From Marinobacter sp. ATCH36 (lineage in GTDB: Bacteria > Pseudomonadota > Gammaproteobacteria > Pseudomonadales > Oleiphilaceae), in assembly GCF_023555055.1 (NCBI RefSeq), contig NZ_JAMJPL010000004.1:1-64000 (forward strand): DNA of 64,000 nt, written 5' to 3'. The translations under genes were made by a program, and so were the position numbers. Below the pieces are notes generated by a model. It worked only from the letters and a program-made list of their open reading frames with translations. It did not search any database and was not told where the DNA came from. Position 1 is the stretch's first letter, and every line of letters begins with the position of its first letter. Below, piece by piece: positions 1-7,588 of this stretch.

Positions 1-279
1 TTGACCAAATAACAACCAATGACGCCAATAATTCAGGCATCGCTGGTATCCTTTAGCTTCTCACTCACACTGGTTCTTCCTGGAGCACGTCAGATCACCG
101 GAAAACGGTGTTTCTGGATGGGCACTATCTAGCCAAAGGACGACCGCATAGAAGCCGGATCTCGGCTCCGGGGTGGGGGTCCTTTTCTGCCGGGAAAAAG
201 GTGTCTGAGCAAAGCGAGTTCTTTTTCCCAGAAGAAAAGGACCCCCACTCCGGGGCCAGCCTCCTAATCCAGCCCTGAG
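1..279. other. Non-coding flank downstream of aapP
   Basis: I find no convincing gene here. It holds a short hairpin (CACCG-GAAAA-CGGTG, 96-110) followed by a few T, and from about 168 to 256 the long inverted repeat described as its own entry. Since aapP is transcribed leftwards and stops at 280, this stretch is the 3' trailer of the aap operon. A gene entering from the left edge cannot be excluded. Confidence 0.5.
168..256. repeat. Long hairpin repeat, copy 1
   Basis: Outer arms CCGGGGTGGGGGTCC (about 168-182) and GGACCCCCACTCCGG (about 239-253) are near-perfect inverted repeats. They continue inward through CTTTTCT and GGGAAAAAG on the left, matched by CTTTTTCCC and AGAAAAG on the right. 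The core at 181-239 recurs in reverse orientation at 18999-19057 with about two substitutions and one extra base, although the outer arms there have a different sequence. It sits just past the aapP stop codon. As RNA it would fold into a very long stem, so it could act as a terminator or 3' end stabiliser. No transposase is linked to it. Confidence 0.75.
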
Positions 280-1089
280 TTAATGCTGGAGAATCTGCTC
301 CAGGAACTGCTGGGTTCTAGGCTCTTGTGGATTGGTGAAAAACTCGTGGGGAGGTGCTTCCTCCACAATCTCTCCGCCGTCCATGAAAATTACCCGGTCC
401 GCCACGGTTTTTGCAAAACCCATTTCATGGGTTACACAGATCATGGTCATGCCACTGCCCGCAAGCTCGATCATCACGTCCAGCACTTCCTTGATCATTT
501 CCGGGTCCAGCGCTGAAGTCGGCTCGTCAAACAGCATGATCTTCGGTTTCATGCACAGGGCACGGGCAATGGCGACACGCTGCTGCTGACCACCGGACAA
601 CTGGCCGGGATACTTGCTGGCCTGATCGGGAATCTTGACCCGCTCCAGATATTCCATTGCCGCTGCTTCTGCCTCTTTTCTGGGCGTTTTTCTGACCCAG
701 ATGGGCGACAGGCAGCAGTTCTCCAGCACCGTCAGGTGTGGGAACAGGTTGAAATGCTGGAACACCATGCCGACTTCGCGGCGCACCGTATCAATGTGGC
801 GGATGTCATCGGTCAGTTCGATGTTATCCACGATGATTTTGCCCTGCTGGTGTTCCTCCAGCCGGTTAATGCAACGGATAAACGTCGACTTGCCAGACCC
901 TGACGGGCCGCAGATCACGATACGCTCACCGTGACGGACAGTGAGGTTCAGGTCCTTGAGTACGTGAAAGTCGCCGTACCACTTGTTCATCCCTTCCACC
1001 CGGATGATGGCGGAACTGTCGTCTTTCTGGCTGGGCACCGAATTCCGGGAATCCGCAGCCTGGGTTTGTTCTGTCATAGTGTTACCCAT
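280..1089 (-). CDS. aapP: Polar amino-acid ABC transporter ATP-binding protein
   Basis: This is the cytoplasmic ATPase subunit of the AapJQMP/GlnQ-type amino-acid importer. Visible motifs are Walker [10 protein letters not shown] (residues 61-69), Q-loop Gln111, signature LSGGQQQ (164-170), Walker B IMLFDEP (184-190) and H-loop His221. At 269 residues it is the usual size for the family (about 245-260) with a polar N-terminal tail of about 28 residues. Its ATG overlaps the aapM stop by one base (TGATG), so translation is probably coupled. A second in-frame ATG four codons downstream is possible. It is the last gene of the operon and ends next to the long hairpin repeat. Confidence 0.95.
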   Translation of the reverse strand: MGNTMTEQTQAADSRNSVPSQKDDSSAIIRVEGMNKWYGDFHVLKDLNLTVRHGERIVICGPSGSGKSTFIRCINRLEEHQQGKIIVDNIELTDDIRHIDTVRREVGMVFQHFNLFPHLTVLENCCLSPIWVRKTPRKEAEAAAMEYLERVKIPDQASKYPGQLSGGQQQRVAIARALCMKPKIMLFDEPTSALDPEMIKEVLDVMIELAGSGMTMICVTHEMGFAKTVADRVIFMDGGEIVEEAPPHEFFTNPQEPRTQQFLEQILQH

Positions 1090-2177
1090 CAGGTCTTGTG
1101 ACCGGTGTCTAGTTTGCGTTCAAGGTTCTGGCTGTAACGGGAAATGCCGAAGCAGAAGACCCAGAAACAGAAAGCCACAAACACATAGCCTTCTATCGCC
1201 ACGTTCTGCCAGGCCGGGTCTGTAATCGTGGACTGCACGGTACCGAGAATATCGAACAGGCCGATAATGAGTACCAGCGTGGTGTCTTTGAACAACGAAA
1301 TGAAAGTATTGACGATGCCTGGAATCACCATCTTCAAGGCCTGTGGCAGGATAATCAGACCGGTTTTTTTCCAATACCCCAGCCCGAGCGCATCGGCCGC
1401 TTCATACTGACCCCGCGGAATAGCCTGCAGGCCCCCACGAATAACTTCCGCCATATAGGCCGATTGCCAGAGAGTGATACCGATCAGTGCCCGCATCAGC
1501 TTCTCAAAGTTCATGCCATCTGGCAGGAACAGCGGCAGCATCACCGATGCCATGAACAATACCGTTATCAGTGGCACGGCCCGCCATACTTCAATAAACA
1601 CGACACAGATACCACGGATGATCGGCATTTCAGAACGCCGTCCCAGCGCCAGAAGAATGCCGATTGGCAGTGATGCGATGATCCCGATATAGGCGAGAAT
1701 CAGCGTCAGCATCAGGCCGCCCCATTTGCTGCTTTGCACTTCTTCCAGTCCGAAGTTGCCGCCGGGAATCAGGAAATAGCCAATGACCGGCAAGCCGGTC
1801 AGGCCGAACAGACCGAACCACTTGCGGCCGGGAAATCGCTCAATGAATTGGGGAATAAAGCAGACCGCCAGCAGCAGGAACATCACGTCTACCCGCCACT
1901 GAAGATCATCCGGATAGAACCCATAGATAAAGAAGTTCAGCCGCTGACTGATAAATAGCCAGCAGGCACCCGTGCCCGTGCAGTCACTCGAATCTTCGCC
2001 CAAAAAGGTCGCATTAAAAAACAGCCAACTGAACAGCGGCCAGGCGCTGGTCACCACCAGATAGCCCACCACGATGGTCAGCAGGCTGTTGTACCAGCTG
2101 GAGAACAGATTCTCTCGCATCCAATCCACGGGGCTGATTGCAATTTTGGGTGGTTTCAACATTGGCTCAGCCATCAT
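1089..2177 (-). CDS. aapM: Polar amino-acid ABC transporter permease
   Basis: This inner-membrane permease has 362 residues, the long AapM type rather than the short HisM type. It has a first membrane span near residues 30-55, a large periplasmic segment with paired Cys (residues about 86-92), and five or more C-terminal spans. The EAA loop that contacts the ATPase is visible (EVIRGGLQ...EAADALGLG, about residues 243-265). The start ATG overlaps the aapQ stop (ATGA, 2174-2177), and its own stop overlaps aapP. Together with AapQ it should form the heteromeric channel. Substrate range is inferred from the family and is probably broad for polar or acidic amino acids. Confidence 0.94.
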   Translation of the reverse strand: MMAEPMLKPPKIAISPVDWMRENLFSSWYNSLLTIVVGYLVVTSAWPLFSWLFFNATFLGEDSSDCTGTGACWLFISQRLNFFIYGFYPDDLQWRVDVMFLLLAVCFIPQFIERFPGRKWFGLFGLTGLPVIGYFLIPGGNFGLEEVQSSKWGGLMLTLILAYIGIIASLPIGILLALGRRSEMPIIRGICVVFIEVWRAVPLITVLFMASVMLPLFLPDGMNFEKLMRALIGITLWQSAYMAEVIRGGLQAIPRGQYEAADALGLGYWKKTGLIILPQALKMVIPGIVNTFISLFKDTTLVLIIGLFDILGTVQSTITDPAWQNVAIEGYVFVAFCFWVFCFGISRYSQNLERKLDTGHKT

Positions 2178-3361
2178 CGCTCCTTAATCGCCACGGCCCG
2201 ATTATAAATATTCATAACCAGAGAGATTGACAGGCTGATGGTCAGATACACCGCCATCGTTATCGCCACCACTTCGACCGCCTGGCCGGTCTGGTTCAGG
2301 GTTGTGCCCATGAACACCGCCACCAGGTCGGGATAGCCGATCGCCGTGGCCAGCGATGAGTTCTTCGCCAAGTTCAGGTACTGACTGGTTAGCGGGGGAA
2401 TGATCACCCGCATGGCCTGGGGAATAACCACCAGTCGCAGAGTCAGTCCGTTAGGCAACCCCAGAGCTTTTGCAGCTTCCGTCTGCCCCCCGCTGACCGA
2501 GAGAATGCCCGAGCGGACAATTTCGGCAATGAAGCTGGCGGTATACAGGGAAAGCGCAATCCACAGGGCAGCCAGTTCTGGAATGATGGTGATGCCGCCC
2601 CCAAAGTTGAACCCTTTGAGTTCAGGCAGATCCCATTCCAGCGGCGCGCCAGCGACAAAGTATCCGGCCACAGGCACAACTACCAGAATAGCCAGGCCCA
2701 CCCTGAACGTCGGGAAGATTGCACCTGTGGCGAGTTGGCGTTCTTTCGCCCAGATACGTAAACCAATAACCGCAACGATGGCCGCAATAACCGCCCCCCA
2801 GACCAGGCCAAATCCATCCTGGGTCACTGGACCCGGCAGGTAGAGCCCACGGTTGTTGAGAAAAAAGGTGCCACCCACGTCCAGGCTTTGGCGCGCAGAG
2901 GGAAGGCTCCCCAGTACCGCGAAGTACCAGAAAAATATCTGTAGCAGCAGTGGAATATTGCGAATCACTTCAATGTAAACGAGCGCGAGCTTGGCAACCA
3001 GCCAGTTACTGGAGAGCCTGGCCACGCCGACGACAAAGCCAATAATCGTGGCGGTCACGATACCCATTGCCGAGACAAGCAATGTGTTCATAAGCCCCAC
3101 GACAAAGGTCCGACCATACGTCATGGTGGAATCATAGGGCACCAACGACATGATAATGCCGAAACCTGAGGTTTCGCCAAGGAATCCAAAGCCGGTGCTG
3201 ATTCCACGGCTTTGCATATTCGAAAGGGTATTATCAACCAGAGTCCACCCACCCCAGAACACCAGGGCGATGGCAATGAATTGGAAAAAGAGGGATCGTA
3301 CCCGCGGGTCGTACCAGGGTTTCGGCCCCGCCGGTACTGAATCAGTAGCTTGTTTTTTCAT
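2174..3361 (-). CDS. aapQ: Polar amino-acid ABC transporter permease
   Basis: This is the second permease subunit, 395 residues, matching the long AapQ type with an N-terminal span near residues 24-44, a periplasmic segment and a C-terminal BPD_transp_1 module. The EAA loop reads EIVRSGIL...EAAKALGLP (about residues 280-305). It overlaps aapM by four bases. It is separated from aapJ by 94 bases containing a strong hairpin. That arrangement is common where the binding protein must be made in excess of the membrane subunits, because the hairpin protects the upstream message or reduces read-through. Confidence 0.94.
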   Translation of the reverse strand: MKKQATDSVPAGPKPWYDPRVRSLFFQFIAIALVFWGGWTLVDNTLSNMQSRGISTGFGFLGETSGFGIIMSLVPYDSTMTYGRTFVVGLMNTLLVSAMGIVTATIIGFVVGVARLSSNWLVAKLALVYIEVIRNIPLLLQIFFWYFAVLGSLPSARQSLDVGGTFFLNNRGLYLPGPVTQDGFGLVWGAVIAAIVAVIGLRIWAKERQLATGAIFPTFRVGLAILVVVPVAGYFVAGAPLEWDLPELKGFNFGGGITIIPELAALWIALSLYTASFIAEIVRSGILSVSGGQTEAAKALGLPNGLTLRLVVIPQAMRVIIPPLTSQYLNLAKNSSLATAIGYPDLVAVFMGTTLNQTGQAVEVVAITMAVYLTISLSISLVMNIYNRAVAIKER

Positions 3362-3411
3362 GTGTTATCCCGGAAAGCTGAACCGCGATGAAACAAATCA
3401 CGAACACAGCA

Positions 3412-3437
3412 GGCTGGCCCGGTTTGTCGGGCCAGCC
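3412..3437 (-). promoter_or_regulatory. Intercistronic hairpin between aapJ and aapQ
   Basis: There is a perfect 9-bp inverted repeat GGCTGGCCC/GGGCCAGCC with an 8-base loop, lying between the aapJ stop (3456) and the aapQ start (3361). There is no T-run, so it is more likely an mRNA-stabilising or attenuating hairpin than a full terminator. It would favour synthesis of the binding protein over the permeases. The function is inferred from position and structure. Confidence 0.6.
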
Positions 3438-3455
3438 CCTGCACGCTTTCAGGTT

Positions 3456-4481
3456 TTAGCGAAGCGGTGGCGCATAAAGGACGCCGCCGTCAGTCCACAG
3501 AGCGTTGACGCCACGGTCAAGCCCGAGAGGGGTGTCCGGGCCTACGTTGCGGTCGTACATCTCGCCATAGTTACCAACTTGCTTGATCACCTTGTGACCG
3601 AAGTCATCGGGCAGGCCAAGTTTGGCACCCATATCGCCGTCAGTTCCCAGCAGGCGCTGAATGCTCGGGTTGTCCGATTTCAACATGTCGTCAGCGTTGT
3701 CACTGGTAACGCCCAGTTCTTCTGCGTTGATCTGTGCATACAGCACCCATTTGATAATATTAAACCACTGATCATCACCCTGACGCACTACTGGGCCCAA
3801 AGGCTCTTTGGAGATGGTGTTCGGAAGGATCTTTGCGGAACTCGGGTCGTTCAGCTTGGAGCGCAGTGCCGCCAGCTGCGAGCGGTCGGAGGTCAGCACG
3901 TCACAGCGGCCGGCAGCGAAACCCTGAACCGTCTGTTCAGAAGTATCGAAAACAATCGGCTGGTATTCCATGCCCTTTGAACGGAAGTAATCCGACAGGT
4001 TCAGCTCGGTAGTAGTACCTGCCTGAATACAGATGGTGGCACCATCCAGTTCGGTCGCATCATTGACGCCTATGTCCTTGTTGATCAGGAAGCCCTGGCC
4101 GTCGTAGTAGTTGGTGCCTGTGAAGTTCAGGCCCAGAGACGCATCCCTGGTCAGTGTCCAGGTGGTGTTACGGGACAGCACATCAATCTCACCTGACTGA
4201 AGCGCGGTAAATCGCTCCTTTGCGGTCAGGGGCGTAAATTCAACGGCCTGGGCATCGCCAAAAATGGCGGCCGCAAAGGCACGACAGGTGTCCACATCAA
4301 TACCTGTCCAGTTGCCTTTATCGTCCGGCTGGGAAAATCCTGGCAGACCACTGGTCACGCCACACTGCAAATGTCCTTTTTCCTTGACGCTTTCAAGGGT
4401 TGTCGCGGCACTGGCAAAGGGTGCGGCGAGCACACCGCACAGCATTACAGCGCCGACAGCAATCGACTTGGTATTGTTCAT
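3456..4481 (-). CDS. aapJ: Periplasmic amino-acid-binding protein
   Basis: This is the solute-binding protein of the Aap importer, 341 residues from the ATG at 4481. I chose this start because a typical Sec signal peptide follows it (positive MNNTK, hydrophobic core, cleavage after FASA at about residue 25) and GGAG sits 8 bases upstream. A frame extending to 4550 has no such signal. SBP_bac_3 features include GVTSGLPGFSQPD, DVDTCRAFAAAIFG and NTTWTLTRD near the N terminus. It is the first gene of the operon, preceded by a sigma-54 promoter, which suggests control by nitrogen status or by an amino-acid sensor. Confidence 0.94.
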   Translation of the reverse strand: MNNTKSIAVGAVMLCGVLAAPFASAATTLESVKEKGHLQCGVTSGLPGFSQPDDKGNWTGIDVDTCRAFAAAIFGDAQAVEFTPLTAKERFTALQSGEIDVLSRNTTWTLTRDASLGLNFTGTNYYDGQGFLINKDIGVNDATELDGATICIQAGTTTELNLSDYFRSKGMEYQPIVFDTSEQTVQGFAAGRCDVLTSDRSQLAALRSKLNDPSSAKILPNTISKEPLGPVVRQGDDQWFNIIKWVLYAQINAEELGVTSDNADDMLKSDNPSIQRLLGTDGDMGAKLGLPDDFGHKVIKQVGNYGEMYDRNVGPDTPLGLDRGVNALWTDGGVLYAPPLR

Positions 4482-4527
4482 TCTGGTTTCTCCGAAATTC
4501 CGTTGGTTAGAGGAGCAACTAGCTTTC

Positions 4528-4543
4528 AGCAATTTGCAAGCCA
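4528..4543 (-). promoter_or_regulatory. Sigma-54 (RpoN) promoter of aapJQMP
   Basis: On the minus strand the sequence TGGCTTGCAAATTGCT matches the sigma-54 consensus TGGCACG-N4-TTGCW at 10 of 12 defined positions, with the obligatory GG and GC separated by exactly 10 bases. The GC (-12) lies at 4529-4530, so transcription should start near 4517, about 36 bases before the aapJ ATG. RpoN control is known for acidic and polar amino-acid importers in pseudomonads, and the regulator here is not encoded nearby. Confidence 0.72.
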
Positions 4544-4648
4544 GGCACACTAACTCATTGATTTATAATATTTGTTTTCTCTGAGCATTCCTCGATAACG
4601 CCAACAGGCCACAATACGGTGCGGTCAATGCCTCAATTCGGGGCACTG

Positions 4649-4674
4649 GGAGCACCAGTGGCTCCGGAGCCACT
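4649..4674. repeat. Nested palindromes upstream of the aap promoter
   Basis: A perfect 18-bp palindrome AGTGGCTCCGGAGCCACT (4657-4674) overlaps a second inverted repeat GGAGC-N7-GCTCC (4649-4665). The pair lies about 130-160 bases upstream of the predicted sigma-54 start site of aapJ, the usual distance for an enhancer-binding protein site. It also lies downstream of the lipoprotein gene stop (4763), so a terminator role is possible, although no good T-run follows in that direction. The remaining sequence between 4482 and 4762 shows no gene I can support. Confidence 0.4.
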
Positions 4675-4762
4675 ATTTCTGAACGCTCATGTATAAAATA
4701 GAAGCAGTTACGGAAATCAACCAGTTTTCCGGAGATTTTCTGCAGCCGGGCTTCGCAATTCT

Positions 4763-5596
4763 CTAGCCCGGTTCCTGGTAGGTATCGATCCGCGCCAACC
4801 ATCCCGCTAGCCACTTATCGCGCTCGATGGCTCTTGGGGCGAGCTCTGCCCGACGTGTGAGCGTCATCTTCGCTGCCGTTCGAAAGCGCTGAAGGGCGGG
4901 GCCGCCTTTGTCAGGCATGGCCAGGAGCACCTGCAGCAAGCCCCACCCCTGCCCGCGATAGGTTTCCTGTGCTGACAGCCCCTCGCCCTTGAAATTGACG
5001 TAATCAATGACGGCATAGGCGCCCCCTGGCGTTCCAACAAGTTGACGCAGTTTATTACGGAGTGACTCCCGGCGGGGCTCCGGGGCTGCCGCCACAACTC
5101 TCTCCAGAGCACTTCGCGCCCGACGAACAATGAATTCTGCCTGCGCCCCACGGGTGGCCCAGAGAAATTCCCGCAGTAACGACACTCTTTCATCGCGCTC
5201 TTCACTTACTACCGCCTGCATGAAGGCGGCTCGATCCGGCCATGGTGCGTCGAACGGTTCCAGCTCACTCAACCACCGAGGCAAAGGAACGGATTGCTGC
5301 TGCATAAAGTCGATCAGCTCCGGGAAACTCTCCACAAACTGGCCATCAACACTGGTGGGATACCAGATGAAATGCCCGATACCCAGGGATGGAAAGGCTT
5401 CTCCCTCGTTCCAATGCACCAGACAGCTAGTTTTGCTGGCACACTCATTACGGAAGACCTGCTCACCAATCCAGGTCAGATCGGCAGGGGTCAGCTCAAT
5501 ATCCAGGGCCGTCGTTTCACTGGTTTGCCGGCAGCCTGCCATAAGAAGTAGGAGCATCAATGCGATTACCAGAGTTTCATAATTAGCTCGCGACAT
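4763..5596 (-). CDS. Putative lipoprotein of unknown function
   Basis: A 277-residue protein with a clear lipoprotein signal: a short N terminus, a hydrophobic run and the lipobox LMAGC with Cys22. I start at ATG 5596 because GGAGG lies 6 bases upstream and the lipobox then falls at the right place. The frame also extends to 5692. The mature N-terminal third has a motif NECASK...LVHWNEGEAFPSLGIGH, loosely like a lysozyme-type fold (Glu followed by GIGH), but I cannot establish catalysis. It is divergent from the sulfatase-like gene at 5696 and probably belongs to the same envelope locus. I do not recognise a named family with certainty. Confidence 0.8.
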   Translation of the reverse strand: MSRANYETLVIALMLLLLMAGCRQTSETTALDIELTPADLTWIGEQVFRNECASKTSCLVHWNEGEAFPSLGIGHFIWYPTSVDGQFVESFPELIDFMQQQSVPLPRWLSELEPFDAPWPDRAAFMQAVVSEERDERVSLLREFLWATRGAQAEFIVRRARSALERVVAAAPEPRRESLRNKLRQLVGTPGGAYAVIDYVNFKGEGLSAQETYRGQGWGLLQVLLAMPDKGGPALQRFRTAAKMTLTRRAELAPRAIERDKWLAGWLARIDTYQEPG

Positions 5597-5695
5597 TGCC
5601 AGCCTCCAGCCAGTGGGGATAACCTGTGTTACAGATATGTTGCCACGCACCAAGACACTGGCAGCCGGAATCCGTGGCAAACACCGGAACATACT

Positions 5696-7555
5696 ATGAC
5701 ATTTTTTTCAGCGCTCGCCTCCCGGCGCTTTGCATACACTGTGCTGTTAGCACTTGTCTGGCTGCTGATCGTAAGGGCAAGCCACATACTACAAAGCGGT
5801 ATCTGGCCAAATTCCGCAGGCATGCTCGCAAGCGATCTTGCCGGAGCGGTGGTTCTGGCGGTTTTATTGAGCATAACGGCGGGCGCCTGCAGAGTATTGC
5901 TGTTTGTTCTTCTGGGCTGTGCAGCCTTCGTGGCAGGAATGCACCTCACCGTCCACGGCACGATTTTTCAGTTGTCGCTGATTGGCAAAGGTGTCGATCC
6001 AACCTTCATCAGCGGAAGCCTGATCAACAGGCACTCTCTACTGTTACCGGTCTACCTTGTCTTTGCCTGGCTCCTTCACTGGCTACACCGCAGATTTGTG
6101 ACCGCACCCGTCGCCGGTGGCAAGGGACTGGTTGTATTCGCCACGCTCGTGGTAGCTGTTTATGGCGTCTCCTTCCAGAGTCTTACAACACCGACTAATA
6201 ATCTTGTTGCCAGCTTTTTCTCACAGCTTCCCGGCGCCCTTGTCAGTCCCTTTACGTCCTCAGGCAACTCCGGGGGTGAGCTAGCAGACAATGCTCAGAA
6301 GATGCCTGACGACACCAATTTTTTTCACCAGCAGGTGGCCGCTCCCAGCGTAGAAAATCCGCCCAACGTATTGCTGGTCATGATTGAAGGCTTGTCAGCG
6401 GGCTATTTCCCGGGTGTGAGCAACTACCACAACCTCGATCCCTCCGTGAAGTTGAGCAGCCTCGAGGAGAACCTTGCCCGTCACGGGTTCCGCGTTTACA
6501 GGAACGCCTTGAGCATGGAGCGACAGACCGACCGGGGAACCTTCTCCATCCTCTGCGGTGCGTATCCGGATTTCAGCAGGCAATCCCGAAAAATGGTCGA
6601 TGTAGCCGAAGACCGGGCAAGCCCTGACTGTATGCCCGCAAGACTGCTGGCAAGTGGCTACACCACAGCCTACTGGCAGGCTGCTCCCCTGGGTTATATG
6701 AGCAAAGGTGACTTTATGCCGCGAGTCGGGTTCAAGGACGTGACCGGAGCCGAAGTCTTCACCAGCGAGGGTGTCAAGGTGGAGGGCTGGGGCCCACCTG
6801 ATCCGACGTATTTTGACAACATAGCCAAGCGTATTCGAAAGCTGGATTCCACCGCGGCTCCCTGGATGGTGACTTTGCTGAACGTGGGCACACACCACCC
6901 GTTCAATATCGGAAAAGAAGAACTTGAGGATGATGGCTTTGACTCCGGCGATCTCGAAGAGCTGGCAGAGACCGAGCCACAGGAATCCCGCCGAAAAGCG
7001 ATGAAAACCATGGAGGCATCACTGAATCGCTTTCTCGACGGTCTCGCATCCGAGGGCATCCTCGATAACACCCTGGTGATTCTCACCTCCGACGAATCCG
7101 GTGGTTTTATCAGACAGGATCCGGAGTCCGTGCCCCTGAACAGCAACGTTGGGGTGCTGGCAGTGAAGCCTCCCGAAGGAGACACGCTGGCACGGTACGC
7201 CTCCGAGAACCAGATCGTCGCACAGATAGACATTCCCCCAACGATACTGGACATTACCGGGCTGGGCCGGAAAACCGGCGATATGATTGGCCGAAGCCTG
7301 CTGGTACAACAACACGATTCAGAGCGCGACCTTCTGCTTGCAGACACCTACACAGGGCTGAAATACTTTCTCAGGGAGTCCGGTCAGTTGCTGAGCTGCA
7401 GTGAGCTGATGACCAATTGCAGCACATGGCGTTTCGACCCGCAACGTGTGTTCGGCACATTGCAGCAGACGGATAATGAACCGTTTCTCACCTTTGAGGA
7501 ACGTACAGCGCTGTTCAATAACGCTGCGTCTATGAAACCTGTTGAAAACCCATAG
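5696..7555 (+). CDS. LtaS-like membrane sulfatase / phosphoglycerol transferase
   Basis: A 619-residue inner-membrane protein with about four to five spans in residues 10-165 and a periplasmic alkaline-phosphatase/sulfatase domain from about 220 to 590. Family landmarks are metal ligand Glu231 in MIEG, the nucleophile region T278-D-R-G-T282, HHPF (400-403) and TSDES (464-468). Such proteins (LtaS, OpgB, EptA relatives) transfer phosphoglycerol or phosphoethanolamine to an acceptor or hydrolyse it. The substrate cannot be read from sequence. The next gene is a membrane glycerophosphodiesterase 33 bases downstream, which favours phosphoglycerol chemistry. It is divergent from the lipoprotein gene across 99 bases. 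Confidence 0.88.
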   Translation: MTFFSALASRRFAYTVLLALVWLLIVRASHILQSGIWPNSAGMLASDLAGAVVLAVLLSITAGACRVLLFVLLGCAAFVAGMHLTVHGTIFQLSLIGKGVDPTFISGSLINRHSLLLPVYLVFAWLLHWLHRRFVTAPVAGGKGLVVFATLVVAVYGVSFQSLTTPTNNLVASFFSQLPGALVSPFTSSGNSGGELADNAQKMPDDTNFFHQQVAAPSVENPPNVLLVMIEGLSAGYFPGVSNYHNLDPSVKLSSLEENLARHGFRVYRNALSMERQTDRGTFSILCGAYPDFSRQSRKMVDVAEDRASPDCMPARLLASGYTTAYWQAAPLGYMSKGDFMPRVGFKDVTGAEVFTSEGVKVEGWGPPDPTYFDNIAKRIRKLDSTAAPWMVTLLNVGTHHPFNIGKEELEDDGFDSGDLEELAETEPQESRRKAMKTMEASLNRFLDGLASEGILDNTLVILTSDESGGFIRQDPESVPLNSNVGVLAVKPPEGDTLARYASENQIVAQIDIPPTILDITGLGRKTGDMIGRSLLVQQHDSERDLLLADTYTGLKYFLRESGQLLSCSELMTNCSTWRFDPQRVFGTLQQTDNEPFLTFEERTALFNNAASMKPVENP

Positions 7556-7588
7556 GCAGAAACTTCAAACCGGGAGTTCTTCACCTGA

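Noticed and set aside
4563-4814. 83-residue frame downstream of the lipoprotein gene
   Set aside because: No ribosome site or domain; overlaps the lipoprotein gene end and the aapJ promoter region.
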